A DNA stretch of 64,000 nt, from positions 1,240,001 through 1,304,000 of the forward strand of contig NZ_JADPMV010000002.1 of NCBI RefSeq assembly GCF_018398425.1, written 5' to 3'. The DNA comes from Pseudomonas lalucatii (GTDB lineage: Bacteria > Pseudomonadota > Gammaproteobacteria > Pseudomonadales > Pseudomonadaceae). Of this stretch, positions 12,341-22,812 are shown in pieces (position 1 is the stretch's first letter; each line of letters opens with the position of its first letter). Below the pieces are notes generated by a model. That model was not told the origin of the DNA. It did not search any database and was given only the letters and a program-made list of their open reading frames with translations. Both the position numbers and the translations under genes were made by a program.

Positions 12341-13501
12341 TCAGTTGAACAGTCCGTAGAAGAACAGACGAATGCTATCCCACAGACGCCGGAACAGGCC
12401 ACCCTCCTCGACGGACTCCAGGGCCACCAGGTCGGCGCTGTGCACCACCTCCTCGCCCAGCTTGACCTCGACCTTGCCGATCACCTGGCCCTGCTGGATC
12501 GGCGCGATCAGCTGCGGGTCGAGGGTCATGCCGGCCTGCAGCTTGTCCAGCTGGCCCTTGGGCAGGGTCAGGGTCAGGTCGTTCGCCAGACCGGCCTTGA
12601 GCTGACGAGCGGTACCCTTCCACACCTGGGCCTGGGCCAGTTCGGCGCCCTTCTGGTAGAAGGTGCGGGTCTCGAAGAAGCGGAAGCCATAGGTCAGCAG
12701 CTTCTGCGTCTCGGCGGCGCGGGCCTGCTCGCTGCTGGTGCCGAACACCACCGAGATCAGGCGCATGCCGTCACGCACCGCGGACGACACCAGGCAGTAG
12801 CCGGCCTCCTCGGTGTGGCCGGTCTTCAGGCCGTCGACGGTCTTGTCGCGCCACAGCAGCAGGTTGCGGTTGGGCTGCTTGATGCCGTTCCAGAGGAACT
12901 CCTTCTGCGCGTAGAGCGCGTAGTGCTGGGGGTCCTCGTAGATGATCGCCCGGGCCAGCCTGGCCATGTCCTTGGCCGAGGAATAGTGCTCAGGGTCCGG
13001 CCAGCCGGTGGCGTTGCGGAACTGGCTGTTGTCCATGCCCAGACGCTCGGCGGTGGCGTTCATCATGTCGGCGAAGGCCTCTTCGCTGCCGGCGATGTGC
13101 TCGGCGATGGCCACGCTGGCGTCGTTGCCGGACTGGATGATGATGCCGCGCAACAGGTCGTCGACCGCGACCTCGTTGCCGACCTCGATGAACATCTTCG
13201 AGCCGCCCATGCGCCAGGCCTTCTCGCTGATGCGCACCAGGTCGCTGCCCTTGATCTGGCCGCGATTGATGTCCAGGGTCGCCAGGTAGGCGGTCATCAG
13301 CTTGGTCAGGCTGGCCGGCGGCAGGCGCTCGTCGGCATTCTGCTCGATCAGCACGTTGCCGCTGGCGGCATCCATCAGCACATAGGACTTGGCCGCCAGC
13401 TGCGGCGGCGCCGGAATCACCATCTGGCTGGCCCAGGCGGCCGGCGCGGTGAGCAGCAGGAGTGACAAGAAAACGCGTTGGGCAAAGCTGGTGGTATTCA
13501 T
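12341..13501 (-). CDS. dacA: D-alanyl-D-alanine carboxypeptidase (PBP5/6 type)
   Basis: 386 aa. A signal peptide (about residues 1-25) is followed by a penicillin-binding carboxypeptidase domain with SxxK in [12 protein letters not shown], SxN in [12 protein letters not shown] and KTG in [17 protein letters not shown] beta-rich C-terminal domain and an amphipathic tail ([16 protein letters not shown]) anchor it to the periplasmic face of the inner membrane. It trims the terminal D-Ala from pentapeptides. It lies directly after rlpA in the elongation operon. It is called dacC in some Pseudomonas annotations. Confidence 0.95.
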   Translation of the reverse strand: MNTTSFAQRVFLSLLLLTAPAAWASQMVIPAPPQLAAKSYVLMDAASGNVLIEQNADERLPPASLTKLMTAYLATLDINRGQIKGSDLVRISEKAWRMGGSKMFIEVGNEVAVDDLLRGIIIQSGNDASVAIAEHIAGSEEAFADMMNATAERLGMDNSQFRNATGWPDPEHYSSAKDMARLARAIIYEDPQHYALYAQKEFLWNGIKQPNRNLLLWRDKTVDGLKTGHTEEAGYCLVSSAVRDGMRLISVVFGTSSEQARAAETQKLLTYGFRFFETRTFYQKGAELAQAQVWKGTARQLKAGLANDLTLTLPKGQLDKLQAGMTLDPQLIAPIQQGQVIGKVEVKLGEEVVHSADLVALESVEEGGLFRRLWDSIRLFFYGLFN

Positions 13502-13619
13502 CCGTCTCTCGAGGTGGCTAGGGGTGGAACAGGCCCGCGAGGGCCGATTGTCGACGCCGCCAGCGGCATGCCGGCGGCGGCTCAGTGCTTAGTCAGGTAC
13601 TCGGCCGATTAGTGCCGCA

Positions 13620-14627
13620 TCAATCCGCCTTGACCAGCCGCGGCTGGCCGAGATTGGCCAGGCGCACGCTGTCCTGCAGTTGTTCAGCCTCGCCCCGGCT
13701 GGCGATCGGCCCCAGGCGCACGCGGTGCAAGATCTGCTGGTTGTGCACCACCGAGCTGATGAACACCGGGGCAGCCACGGTATCGCTCAGCTTGGCCTTG
13801 AGCAGCTCCGCAGCGTCCGGATTGGCGAAGGCTGCGACCTGGAGATACAGGCCAGAGGCTGCGACTGAAGCGTTTTTTTTTGCGTCGATCTGCACCGGCA
13901 GCACGGCGGCGGCGTGCTGCTGCGGCGGCGGCGAATACTGCTCGAGCGGTTGCGCCACGGGCTGGGCGACCGTCTGCACCTTGGCCGCCTGCTGCGGCGC
14001 GGCGAGCACCAGCGGCACCGGCCGGCCCTGCCGGGCCCACCACTCGTGGGGATCGATGCCCTCGACCTTGACCCGCGCGGTGCCGCTCTCGGCATAGCCG
14101 AGCTTCTTCGCCGCGGCGAAGGACAGGTCGATGATGCGGTCGGAATAGAAGGGGCCGCGGTCGTTGACCCGCAGGATCACGCTGCGCTGGTTGTCCAGGT
14201 TGGTGACGCGCACGTAGCTGGGCAGCGGCAGGGTCTTGTGCGCGGCGGTCATGCCGTACAGGTCGTAGGCCTCGCCGTTGGCGGTGGCCTGGCCGTGGAA
14301 CTTGGTGCCATACCAGGAGGCCGTGCCGACCGCCTGGTAGCGGCGGGCGTCGCTGATCGGGTAGTACTGCTTGCCGAACACCGTGTAGGGGCTGGCCTTG
14401 ACCGGGCCGTAGTGGGGCATAGGCACGGCGTCCTGGATGCGCGAGACGTCGACGTCCCACCAGGGCGCGCCGTCCTTGTGCGGGCGGCTGTAGTCGCCGG
14501 GGCCGGAAATCGCCCCGCCGGCCTTCACCGGCGCCACCGGCTGCGGCGCGCGGGTGCTCGAGCAGCTCGCCAGCAGCAGCGCCAGGGCGCCGCAGACGGC
14601 CATCCGCAATGGCAGCACCGGCATCAC
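13620..14627 (-). CDS. rlpA: RlpA septal-ring lytic transglycosylase with SPOR domain
   Basis: 335 aa lipoprotein (LALLLASCSSTRAP). The double-psi beta-barrel catalytic domain (about residues 95-190) has ASWYGTKFHGQATANGEAYD and VTNLDNQRSVILRVNDRGPF. A proline/glutamine-rich linker leads to a C-terminal SPOR domain (about 258-332: LYLQVAAFANPDAAELL, RVRLGPIASRGEAEQL). In Pseudomonas aeruginosa RlpA cleaves denuded glycan strands at the septum. Oddity: nine consecutive T at 13873-13881 (A9 in the mRNA, codons GCA AAA AAA AAC) lie in the linker just before SPOR, in an otherwise GC-rich gene. The 5' end overlaps the 3' end of mltB by 4 nt. Confidence 0.95.
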   Translation of the reverse strand: MMPVLPLRMAVCGALALLLASCSSTRAPQPVAPVKAGGAISGPGDYSRPHKDGAPWWDVDVSRIQDAVPMPHYGPVKASPYTVFGKQYYPISDARRYQAVGTASWYGTKFHGQATANGEAYDLYGMTAAHKTLPLPSYVRVTNLDNQRSVILRVNDRGPFYSDRIIDLSFAAAKKLGYAESGTARVKVEGIDPHEWWARQGRPVPLVLAAPQQAAKVQTVAQPVAQPLEQYSPPPQQHAAAVLPVQIDAKKNASVAASGLYLQVAAFANPDAAELLKAKLSDTVAAPVFISSVVHNQQILHRVRLGPIASRGEAEQLQDSVRLANLGQPRLVKAD

Positions 14628-15634
14628 TGCGCCCCTCGCGCATCGACCAGCAGTTCGGCCAGCTGGTTCACCGCCATGGCGTACATGACGCTGCGGTTGT
14701 AGCGGGTGATGACGAAGAAGTTCGGCAGGCCCAGCCAGTACTCGGGGCCTTCGGCGCCGTCCAGGCGGAAGGCGGTGACCGCCAGATCGTCGCTCAGGCC
14801 ATCGGCGCCGGACCAGCCGAGCGCGCGCAGCTCGCCGACGTTATGCACCGGATCGAGCCCCGGGCTGAGGCCCTGCTCGGCCTGCTCGCCCTCGACCCGG
14901 GCGGGACTGGCCACCGGCTCGCCGGGCTGCCAGCCGTGGCGCTTGAAATAGCTGGCGACGCTGCCGATGGCGTCCACCGGGTTGCTCCAGATATTGACCT
15001 TGCCGTCGCCGTCGAAGTCCACCGCGTAGGCGCGGAAGCTGCTCGGCATGAACTGCGGCAGGCCCATGGCGCCGGCGTAGGAGCCGGTGACGGCGAGCGG
15101 GTCGATCTGCTCCTCGCGCGCCAGCATGAGGAACTCGCGCAGCTCCTTGCGGAAGAAAGGCGCCCGCGGCGGGTAGTCGAAGGCCAGGGTCGACAGCGCA
15201 TCGGCCACCCGGTAGCCGCCGGTGTTGCCGCCGTAGAAGGTCTCCACGCCGATGATCGCGACTATCACCTGGGCCGGCACGCCGTATTCCTGCTCGGCGC
15301 GCGCCAGGGTCGCCTGGTGCTGCTTCCAGAACGCCACGCCGCGGGCGATGCGGGCCTCGGTGATGAAGATCGGCCGGTAGGCGCTCCAGGGCTTGACCTT
15401 CTCCGCCGGCCGCGAGATGGCGTCGATGATCGCCTGCTTGCGCTCGACCTGGGCGAACAGCTGGTGCAGCTGTTCGCCGGCGAAGCCATAGTCGCGGGTC
15501 ATCTCGGCGACGAACTCGGCCACCTGCGGCGAGTCCGCGTAGGCGCCGGCGAGCGCCGGCTGAGCGAGTGCGAAAACCCCGGCCAATCCTAGCCAGGGGG
15601 CCTGCCGTGCAGCCCAGCCGCGCAATTTGTGCAT
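14624..15634 (-). CDS. mltB: Lytic murein transglycosylase B
   Basis: 336 aa. A cleavable signal sequence (MHKLRGWAARQAPWLG...) leads to the SLT-2 domain, with the catalytic Glu in IIGVETFYGGNTGG and TGSYAGAMGLPQFMPSSFRA. It corresponds to the soluble or lipid-free MltB/SltB1 of Pseudomonas; I see no lipobox. The start at 15634 is chosen because it opens the signal peptide; an upstream frame would overlap rodA by 19 nt. It is flanked by rodA and rlpA, so wall insertion and wall cleavage are encoded together. Confidence 0.93.
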   Translation of the reverse strand: MHKLRGWAARQAPWLGLAGVFALAQPALAGAYADSPQVAEFVAEMTRDYGFAGEQLHQLFAQVERKQAIIDAISRPAEKVKPWSAYRPIFITEARIARGVAFWKQHQATLARAEQEYGVPAQVIVAIIGVETFYGGNTGGYRVADALSTLAFDYPPRAPFFRKELREFLMLAREEQIDPLAVTGSYAGAMGLPQFMPSSFRAYAVDFDGDGKVNIWSNPVDAIGSVASYFKRHGWQPGEPVASPARVEGEQAEQGLSPGLDPVHNVGELRALGWSGADGLSDDLAVTAFRLDGAEGPEYWLGLPNFFVITRYNRSVMYAMAVNQLAELLVDARGAQ

Positions 15635-15651
15635 TGAAATACTGCCCCCAA

Positions 15652-16797
15652 TCAAACCTGAGCGATCCACTTACGGTGGGTGTGGATCGACATCAAAATC
15701 CCAAATCCCGATAGCAGCGTGATCAGCGAGGTGCCGCCGTAGCTGATGAACGGCAGCGGCACCCCCACCACCGGCAGCAGGCCGCTGACCATGCCGATAT
15801 TGACGAATACGTAGACGAAGAAGGTCATGGTCAAGGCCCCGGCGAGGAGCTTACCGAACAGCGTCTGCGCTTGCACGGTAATCACCAGGCCGCGGGCGAT
15901 CAACAGCACATAGAGCAGCAACAGCAGGCAGACCCCGACCAGGCCGAACTCCTCGGCGAGCACGGCAATGATAAAGTCCGTATGGCTTTCCGGCAAAAAG
16001 TCCAGGTGCGACTGGGTGCCGAGCAGCCAGCCCTTGCCCAGCACCCCGCCCGAGCCGATGGCCGCCTTCGACTGGATGATGTTCCAGCCGCTGCCCAGCG
16101 GATCGCTCTCCGGGTTGAGGAAGGTCAGCACCCGCTGCTTCTGGTACTCGCGCAACACGAAGAACCACATGCCCACGGCGATCGGCACCACTGCCGCCGC
16201 CGCGCCGATGATCCAGCGCCACTGCAGGCCGGCCATGAACAGCACGAAGGCGCCCGAGGCGATCACCAGCAGCGAGGTGCCCAGGTCCGGCTGCAGCAGG
16301 ATCAGCACGAAGGGCACGCCGATCAGCGCCAGGCTGATGGCGATGTGCTTGAGACTCGGCGGCAGGCTGCGGGTGGACAGGTACCAGGCGATGGTCGCCG
16401 GCATGATGATCTTCATGAATTCCGAGGGCTGGAAGCGGATCACCCCGGGGATGTTGATCCAGCGCGTCGCGCCCATGGCGTTGTGGCCCATGACATCCAC
16501 CGCCACCAGCAGGCCGACCCCGCCGACATAGGCCAGCGGCACCCAGCGCGCCATGAAGCGCGGCTCGAACTGGGCGATGACGAACATGCCGACCAGGCCG
16601 ATGCCGAAGGAGGTGGCCTGCTTGGTCAGCAGGTCGAGGTTCTTGCCGCTGGCCGAGTAGAGAATGAACAGGCTGCCGGCCGCCAGGGTCAGCAACAGCA
16701 GCAGCAGGATGCCGTCGATGTGCAGGCGCTGCAGCAGGCTGGCCCGGCGGCGCAGCACGTCCTCGCTGGACAGGGTGCGGTCGAAGCTGCTGTTCAT
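15652..16797 (-). CDS. rodA: RodA peptidoglycan glycosyltransferase (SEDS)
   Basis: 381 aa polytopic membrane protein with about ten hydrophobic segments. Family landmarks are RWINIPGVIRFQPSEFMKI, LQPDLGTSLLVIASGAFVLF and the C-terminal PVVGVPLPFISYGGTSLITLL. It polymerises lipid II during lateral growth and works with PBP2, encoded just upstream; the coding regions overlap by 4 nt. The start ATG is at 16797. Confidence 0.98.
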   Translation of the reverse strand: MNSSFDRTLSSEDVLRRRASLLQRLHIDGILLLLLLTLAAGSLFILYSASGKNLDLLTKQATSFGIGLVGMFVIAQFEPRFMARWVPLAYVGGVGLLVAVDVMGHNAMGATRWINIPGVIRFQPSEFMKIIMPATIAWYLSTRSLPPSLKHIAISLALIGVPFVLILLQPDLGTSLLVIASGAFVLFMAGLQWRWIIGAAAAVVPIAVGMWFFVLREYQKQRVLTFLNPESDPLGSGWNIIQSKAAIGSGGVLGKGWLLGTQSHLDFLPESHTDFIIAVLAEEFGLVGVCLLLLLYVLLIARGLVITVQAQTLFGKLLAGALTMTFFVYVFVNIGMVSGLLPVVGVPLPFISYGGTSLITLLSGFGILMSIHTHRKWIAQV

Positions 16798-18683
16798 CGC
16801 GCGCCCACCTGCGCGCCGAGCGGCGGCGCATACTCGGCCTTGAGCTGGCCGTTGTCGTCGAGCAGCCAGGCATCCATCACCTGCTTGACCACGGGCGCCG
16901 CGACCCCGGAGCCGGACTCGCCGTTCTCCACCATCACCGCCACGGCGATCTGCGGGTTCTGCACCGGGGCGAAGGCGACGAACAGGGCGTGGTCGCGGTG
17001 GCGCTCCTGCACCTTGTTGCGGTCGTACTTCTCACCCTGCTTGATCGCCACCACCTGGGCCGTGCCGCTCTTGCCGGCGATGCGGTAGGCCGCGCTGTCG
17101 CCGACCTTCTTGGCGGTGCCGCGCGGGCCGTGCATCACCTGTTCCATGCCGAAGTTGGCGTGGTCCCAGGCCTTGGAGTCGCGCAGCACGATGTCCGGCA
17201 CCGGCTCGTCGTCGACCGGCCGACGCCCCTCGATGCTCTTGGCCAGGTGCGGACGAATCCACTTGCCGCGGTTGGCCATCAGGGTCACGGCCTGGGCCAG
17301 CTGCAGCGGCGTGGTCTGCATGTAGCCCTGGCCGATGCCGAGGATCAGGGTCTCGCCCGGGTACCAGGGCTGGCGGTAGCGCGCGCGCTTCCAGTCCCGC
17401 GAGGGCATCAGCCCGGCGGTCTCCTCGAACATGTCCAGCGCCACGCGCTGGCCCAGGCCGAAGCGGGTCATGTAGTCGTGCATGCGATCGATGCCCATCT
17501 TGTGCGCCAGGTCGTAGAAATAGGTGTCGTTGGAGCGGGCGATGGCCAGCTCCATGCTCACCCAGCCATCGCCGCTGCGGTTCCAGTTGCGGTATTTGTG
17601 GCTATGCCCGGGCAACTGGTAGAAGCCCGGATCGAATACCCGCGACGTGGGCGTCACCACACCGGCGTCGAGACCGGCCACCGCCATCATCGGCTTGATG
17701 GTCGAGCCCGGCGGGTAGAGGCCGCGCAACACCCGGTTGTACAGCGGCCGGTCGATGGAATCGCGCAGGTCGGCATAGGCCTTGAAGCCGATGCCGGTGA
17801 CGAAGGGATTGGGGTCGAAGCTGGGCTGGCTGACCATGGCCAGGACCTCGCCGGTGGCTGGCTGGATCGCCACTATGGCGCCGCGGCGGCCGCCCAGGGC
17901 CTCCTCGGCGGCCTGCTGCAGGCGCGCGTCGAGGGTCAGCACGATGTCCTTGCCGGGCAACGGGTCGGTGCGCTTGAGCACCCGCAGCACGCGGCCGCGG
18001 GCATTGGTCTCGACCTCCTCGTAGCCGACCTCGCCGTGCAGCTGCTCCTCGTAGAAGCGCTCGATGCCGGTCTTGCCGATATGGTGGGTGCCGCTGTACG
18101 CCACCGGGTCGAGCTCCTTGAGTTCCTTCTCGTTGATCCGCCCGACATAGCCGACCGAATGGGCGAAGTGCTCGCCCAGCGGGTAGTGGCGCACCAGGCG
18201 GGCGACCACCTCGACCCCGGGCAGGCGGAACTGGTTGATGGCGATGCGGGCGATCTGCTCCTCGGACAGCTCGAACAGCACCGGCACCGGCTCGAACGGC
18301 CGCCGCCCCTGGCGCACGCGCTTCTCGAACAGCGCCCGCTCGTCCTGATCCAGCTCCAGCACCTCGACGATCACATCCAGCACCCGCTCCCAGTCGCCGG
18401 CGCGCTCGCGGGTCAGGGTCAGGCTGAAGCTCGGCCGGTTGTCGGCGATGATCACCCCGTTGCGGTCGAAGATCAGCCCGCGGTTGGGCGGGATGGGTTG
18501 CACGTGCACCCGGTTGTTTTCCGACAGGGTCGAGTGGTACTCGTACTGCACCACCTGCAGGTAATACAGGCGGGCGACCAGCACCGCGGTGAGCAGCAGC
18601 ACCACCAGGGCGCCGACCAGCGCCCGCGCACGGATCAGGCGCGCGTCTTTTTCGTGGTCCTTGAGGCGGATCGGCTGCGGCAT
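16794..18683 (-). CDS. mrdA: Peptidoglycan transpeptidase PBP2
   Basis: 629 aa. An N-terminal membrane anchor (ALVGALVVLLLTAVLVARLY, about residues 19-38) is followed by a pedestal domain and a transpeptidase domain with SxxK in PGSTIKPMMAVAGL, SxN in AIARSNDTYFYDL and KTG-type KSGTAQVV. PBP2 cross-links wall made by RodA during elongation and is the mecillinam target. The start at 18683 (MPQPIRLKDHEKD) is preferred; an upstream in-frame ATG would add 18 atypical residues and overlap rlmH. Confidence 0.97.
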   Translation of the reverse strand: MPQPIRLKDHEKDARLIRARALVGALVVLLLTAVLVARLYYLQVVQYEYHSTLSENNRVHVQPIPPNRGLIFDRNGVIIADNRPSFSLTLTRERAGDWERVLDVIVEVLELDQDERALFEKRVRQGRRPFEPVPVLFELSEEQIARIAINQFRLPGVEVVARLVRHYPLGEHFAHSVGYVGRINEKELKELDPVAYSGTHHIGKTGIERFYEEQLHGEVGYEEVETNARGRVLRVLKRTDPLPGKDIVLTLDARLQQAAEEALGGRRGAIVAIQPATGEVLAMVSQPSFDPNPFVTGIGFKAYADLRDSIDRPLYNRVLRGLYPPGSTIKPMMAVAGLDAGVVTPTSRVFDPGFYQLPGHSHKYRNWNRSGDGWVSMELAIARSNDTYFYDLAHKMGIDRMHDYMTRFGLGQRVALDMFEETAGLMPSRDWKRARYRQPWYPGETLILGIGQGYMQTTPLQLAQAVTLMANRGKWIRPHLAKSIEGRRPVDDEPVPDIVLRDSKAWDHANFGMEQVMHGPRGTAKKVGDSAAYRIAGKSGTAQVVAIKQGEKYDRNKVQERHRDHALFVAFAPVQNPQIAVAVMVENGESGSGVAAPVVKQVMDAWLLDDNGQLKAEYAPPLGAQVGAR

Positions 18684-18696
18684 CGGCGACTGCTGG

Positions 18697-19164
18697 TTAC
18701 TTGTGGTAGGGGTGGCCGGACAGCACGGTCCAGGCACGGTAGATCTGCTCGCCGATGAGGATGCGCACCAGCGGATGCGGCAGGGTCAGCGGCGACAGCG
18801 ACCAGCGCTGCTCGCTGCGCGCCTGCACCTCGGGCGCCAGGCCTTCCGGGCCGCCGACCATGAGGTTGACGGTGCGCGCGTCCAGGCGCCACTTGTCCAG
18901 CTCGACGGCCAGCTGCTCGGTGCTCCACGGCCGTCCTTCGACTTCCAGGGTGACGATGCGTTCCCCGGGCTGCACCTTGGCCAGCATGGCCTCGCCCTCC
19001 TGGCGGATCATCCGCGCCACGTCGGCATTCTTGCCGCGGGTGGTCAGGGGAATCTCCACCAGCTCCAGGGCCAGCTCGGCAGGCATGCGCTTGGCGTATT
19101 CCTGCCAGCCGTCCTCGACCCAGCGCGGCATGCGCGAGCCGACGGCGATCAACTTGATGCGCAC
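18697..19164 (-). CDS. rlmH: 23S rRNA pseudouridine-1915 N3-methyltransferase
   Basis: 155 aa SPOUT methyltransferase. It shows [20 protein letters not shown] at the N-terminus, the SAM-binding knot LMVGGPEGL and a C-terminal [18 protein letters not shown]. It methylates pseudouridine 1915 in helix 69 of 23S rRNA. Length and ends match the family. The gene sits between rsfS and mrdA, as is usual in Pseudomonas. Confidence 0.97.
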   Translation of the reverse strand: MRIKLIAVGSRMPRWVEDGWQEYAKRMPAELALELVEIPLTTRGKNADVARMIRQEGEAMLAKVQPGERIVTLEVEGRPWSTEQLAVELDKWRLDARTVNLMVGGPEGLAPEVQARSEQRWSLSPLTLPHPLVRILIGEQIYRAWTVLSGHPYHK

Positions 19165-19176
19165 CCTGGGCGGCCC

Positions 19177-19551
19177 CTATTCGTGGTCCGTGCCGTGCTG
19201 CGCGCGGCTCTGCTCGGCGCCCTGCCACAGGCGCTCGAGGTCGTAGAACTGGCGGGCGGTCGGCAGCATCACGTGGACGACGATGTCGCCCAGGTCGAGC
19301 AGGGCCCACTCGCCGCTGTCCAGGCCTTCGCTGCCGAGCGGGCGCACGCCCTGCTCCTTGACCTTCTCCAGGACGTTGTCGACCAGCGACTTGACGTGGC
19401 GGCTGGAGGTACCGCTGGCGATCACCATGTAATCGGTGATGCTGGTCTTGTCGCGCACATCGATGGTGGTGATGTCCTGCGCCTTGATGTCTTCCAGGGC
19501 GGCGATCGCCAGTTTGACCAGCTCTTCGCTGCGCATTGCTTGGGTGCTCAT
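19177..19551 (-). CDS. rsfS: Ribosomal silencing factor
   Basis: 124 aa. RsfS (YbeB/RsfA) binds protein L14 of the 50S subunit and blocks subunit joining during starvation. [20 protein letters not shown] and [16 protein letters not shown] are the family motifs. The start at 19551 ([12 protein letters not shown]) keeps the N-terminus short; a longer frame begins inside nadD. The C-terminus carries about 15 extra charged residues after the usual FYDLERLW end. Confidence 0.95.
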   Translation of the reverse strand: MSTQAMRSEELVKLAIAALEDIKAQDITTIDVRDKTSITDYMVIASGTSSRHVKSLVDNVLEKVKEQGVRPLGSEGLDSGEWALLDLGDIVVHVMLPTARQFYDLERLWQGAEQSRAQHGTDHE

Positions 19552-19573
19552 AGGTAACTCATCTGCCTCGTGT

Positions 19574-21479
<1,906 letters not shown>

Positions 21480-21721
21480 GATCTCGGGAGCCTGGCAGTA
21501 GGGAAAGCGGCTGATTATAGCGGCGCCGCGGGCCCGCGCACAGCGGCGCCGGGCAGATGGCGGACGGAGCGCCCCTCACCGCCCCTCATGGGGCCAGCGC
21601 GGCGCCCCCAGGCGCAGGCACTGGCGACGCACCGGCGCAGCCGTGATAGCATCTCGCCACGTGCCTGCACCCGCCTCGCGCAGCAGCACTCCCGTCTGCA
21701 TACCGGCCAAGGAAGACCGAC

Positions 21722-21994
21722 ATGACCCGCAAGGAACAGCAGCTCATCGAGCTCCTCACCCTCACTTCGCGCAGCCTCACCCACATGACCGCGGCGATGA
21801 CCTCGCTGTCGTTCGACCTGCTGCGCAGCAACGACCCCGGCGTACGCGGCGCCGGCTCGCGGATGATCGCCCGGATGGAGTCGGTGAGCCGGGGGCTGGA
21901 CCAGCACCTCAGGCTGATCAGCGAACTGACCGGCGAGCCCTTGCTCGAGCGCGCCGACTCGGTCGAAGAGGTGCAGTTGCGCGCCGTGACCTGA
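21722..21994 (+). CDS. Small conserved-looking protein of unknown function
   Basis: 90 aa. I do not recognise a named family. The sequence is helical and amphipathic (KEQQLIELLTLTSRSLTHMT, then RMIARMESVSRGLDQHLRLI), with no signal peptide, Cys or membrane segment, so it is probably a small cytoplasmic helical-bundle protein. GGAAG stands about 9 nt before the ATG. It has its own upstream gap of 243 nt (21480-21721), which contains a -10-like GATAGCAT near 21646. The mpg gene follows in the same direction, but about 100 nt away. Confidence 0.75.
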   Translation: MTRKEQQLIELLTLTSRSLTHMTAAMTSLSFDLLRSNDPGVRGAGSRMIARMESVSRGLDQHLRLISELTGEPLLERADSVEEVQLRAVT

Positions 21995-22095
21995 GTCGCG
22001 CGCAACCGCCCGCGGCCGCGCATTCGCCATGCCACGCGGCGGCCTTAGTCATTATCATGTCGGGCATTCGTTTCCCGTCGACCTGCCGATACGCC

Positions 22096-22812
22096 ATGCC
22101 CGACCACTGCCTCCCCGACCTGCCCTGGCCCGACGCCCGCCCCCTGGGCGACGCCTTCTTCGACCGCGATGCGCAGACCCTGGCCCGCGAGCTGCTCGGC
22201 AAGGTGATCCGCCACCGCGTCGGCGCACTCTGGCTGAGCGCGCAGATCATCGAGACCGAGGCCTACTACTGCGCGGAGAAGGGCAGCCACGCCTCGCTCG
22301 GCTACACTCACAAGCGCCGCGCGCTGTTCGCCGACGGCGGGCACATCTATATGTACTACGCACGCGGCGGCGATTCGCTGAATTTCAGCGCCCAGGGGCC
22401 GGGCAACGCCGTGCTGATCAAGTCCGCCCGGCCCTGGCTGGACCGCCATTCGGCCGCCGCCAGCCTGGCGCGGATGCAGGCCAACAACCCGGACGCCCAG
22501 GGCCGGCCTCGCCCGGCCGAACGCCTGTGCGCCGGCCAGACCCTGCTGTGCCGGGCGCTGGGGCTGAAGGTGACGGACTGGGATGCGCAGCGCTTCGACC
22601 CGCTGCGCCTGTTCGTCGAGGACGTCGGCGAGCGCCCCGGGCGGATCATCCAGACCACCCGCCTGGGCATTCCCGCCGGCCGCGACGAACACCTGCCCTA
22701 CCGTTTCGTCGACGCCGCCTTCGCCCGCTTCTGCACCCGCAACCCGCTGCGCCGCGGCCAGGTCGAAGGCCGCGACTATGCCCTGCTCCATGGCAGCCGG
22801 GAGCCGACATGA
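22096..22812 (+). CDS. mpg: 3-methyladenine DNA glycosylase (AAG/Mpg family)
   Basis: 238 aa. It excises alkylated purines in base-excision repair. Family motifs are LARELLGKVIRHR, the catalytic Glu in AQIIETEAYYCAEKGSHASL, IYMYYARGGDSLNF and GNAVLIKSARPW. ATG 22096 (MPDHCLPDLPWP) is chosen; ATG 22057 in the same frame would add 13 residues. The stop codon overlaps the start of the next gene (ATGA), suggesting coupling with an unrelated membrane protein. Confidence 0.93.
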   Translation: MPDHCLPDLPWPDARPLGDAFFDRDAQTLARELLGKVIRHRVGALWLSAQIIETEAYYCAEKGSHASLGYTHKRRALFADGGHIYMYYARGGDSLNFSAQGPGNAVLIKSARPWLDRHSAAASLARMQANNPDAQGRPRPAERLCAGQTLLCRALGLKVTDWDAQRFDPLRLFVEDVGERPGRIIQTTRLGIPAGRDEHLPYRFVDAAFARFCTRNPLRRGQVEGRDYALLHGSREPT

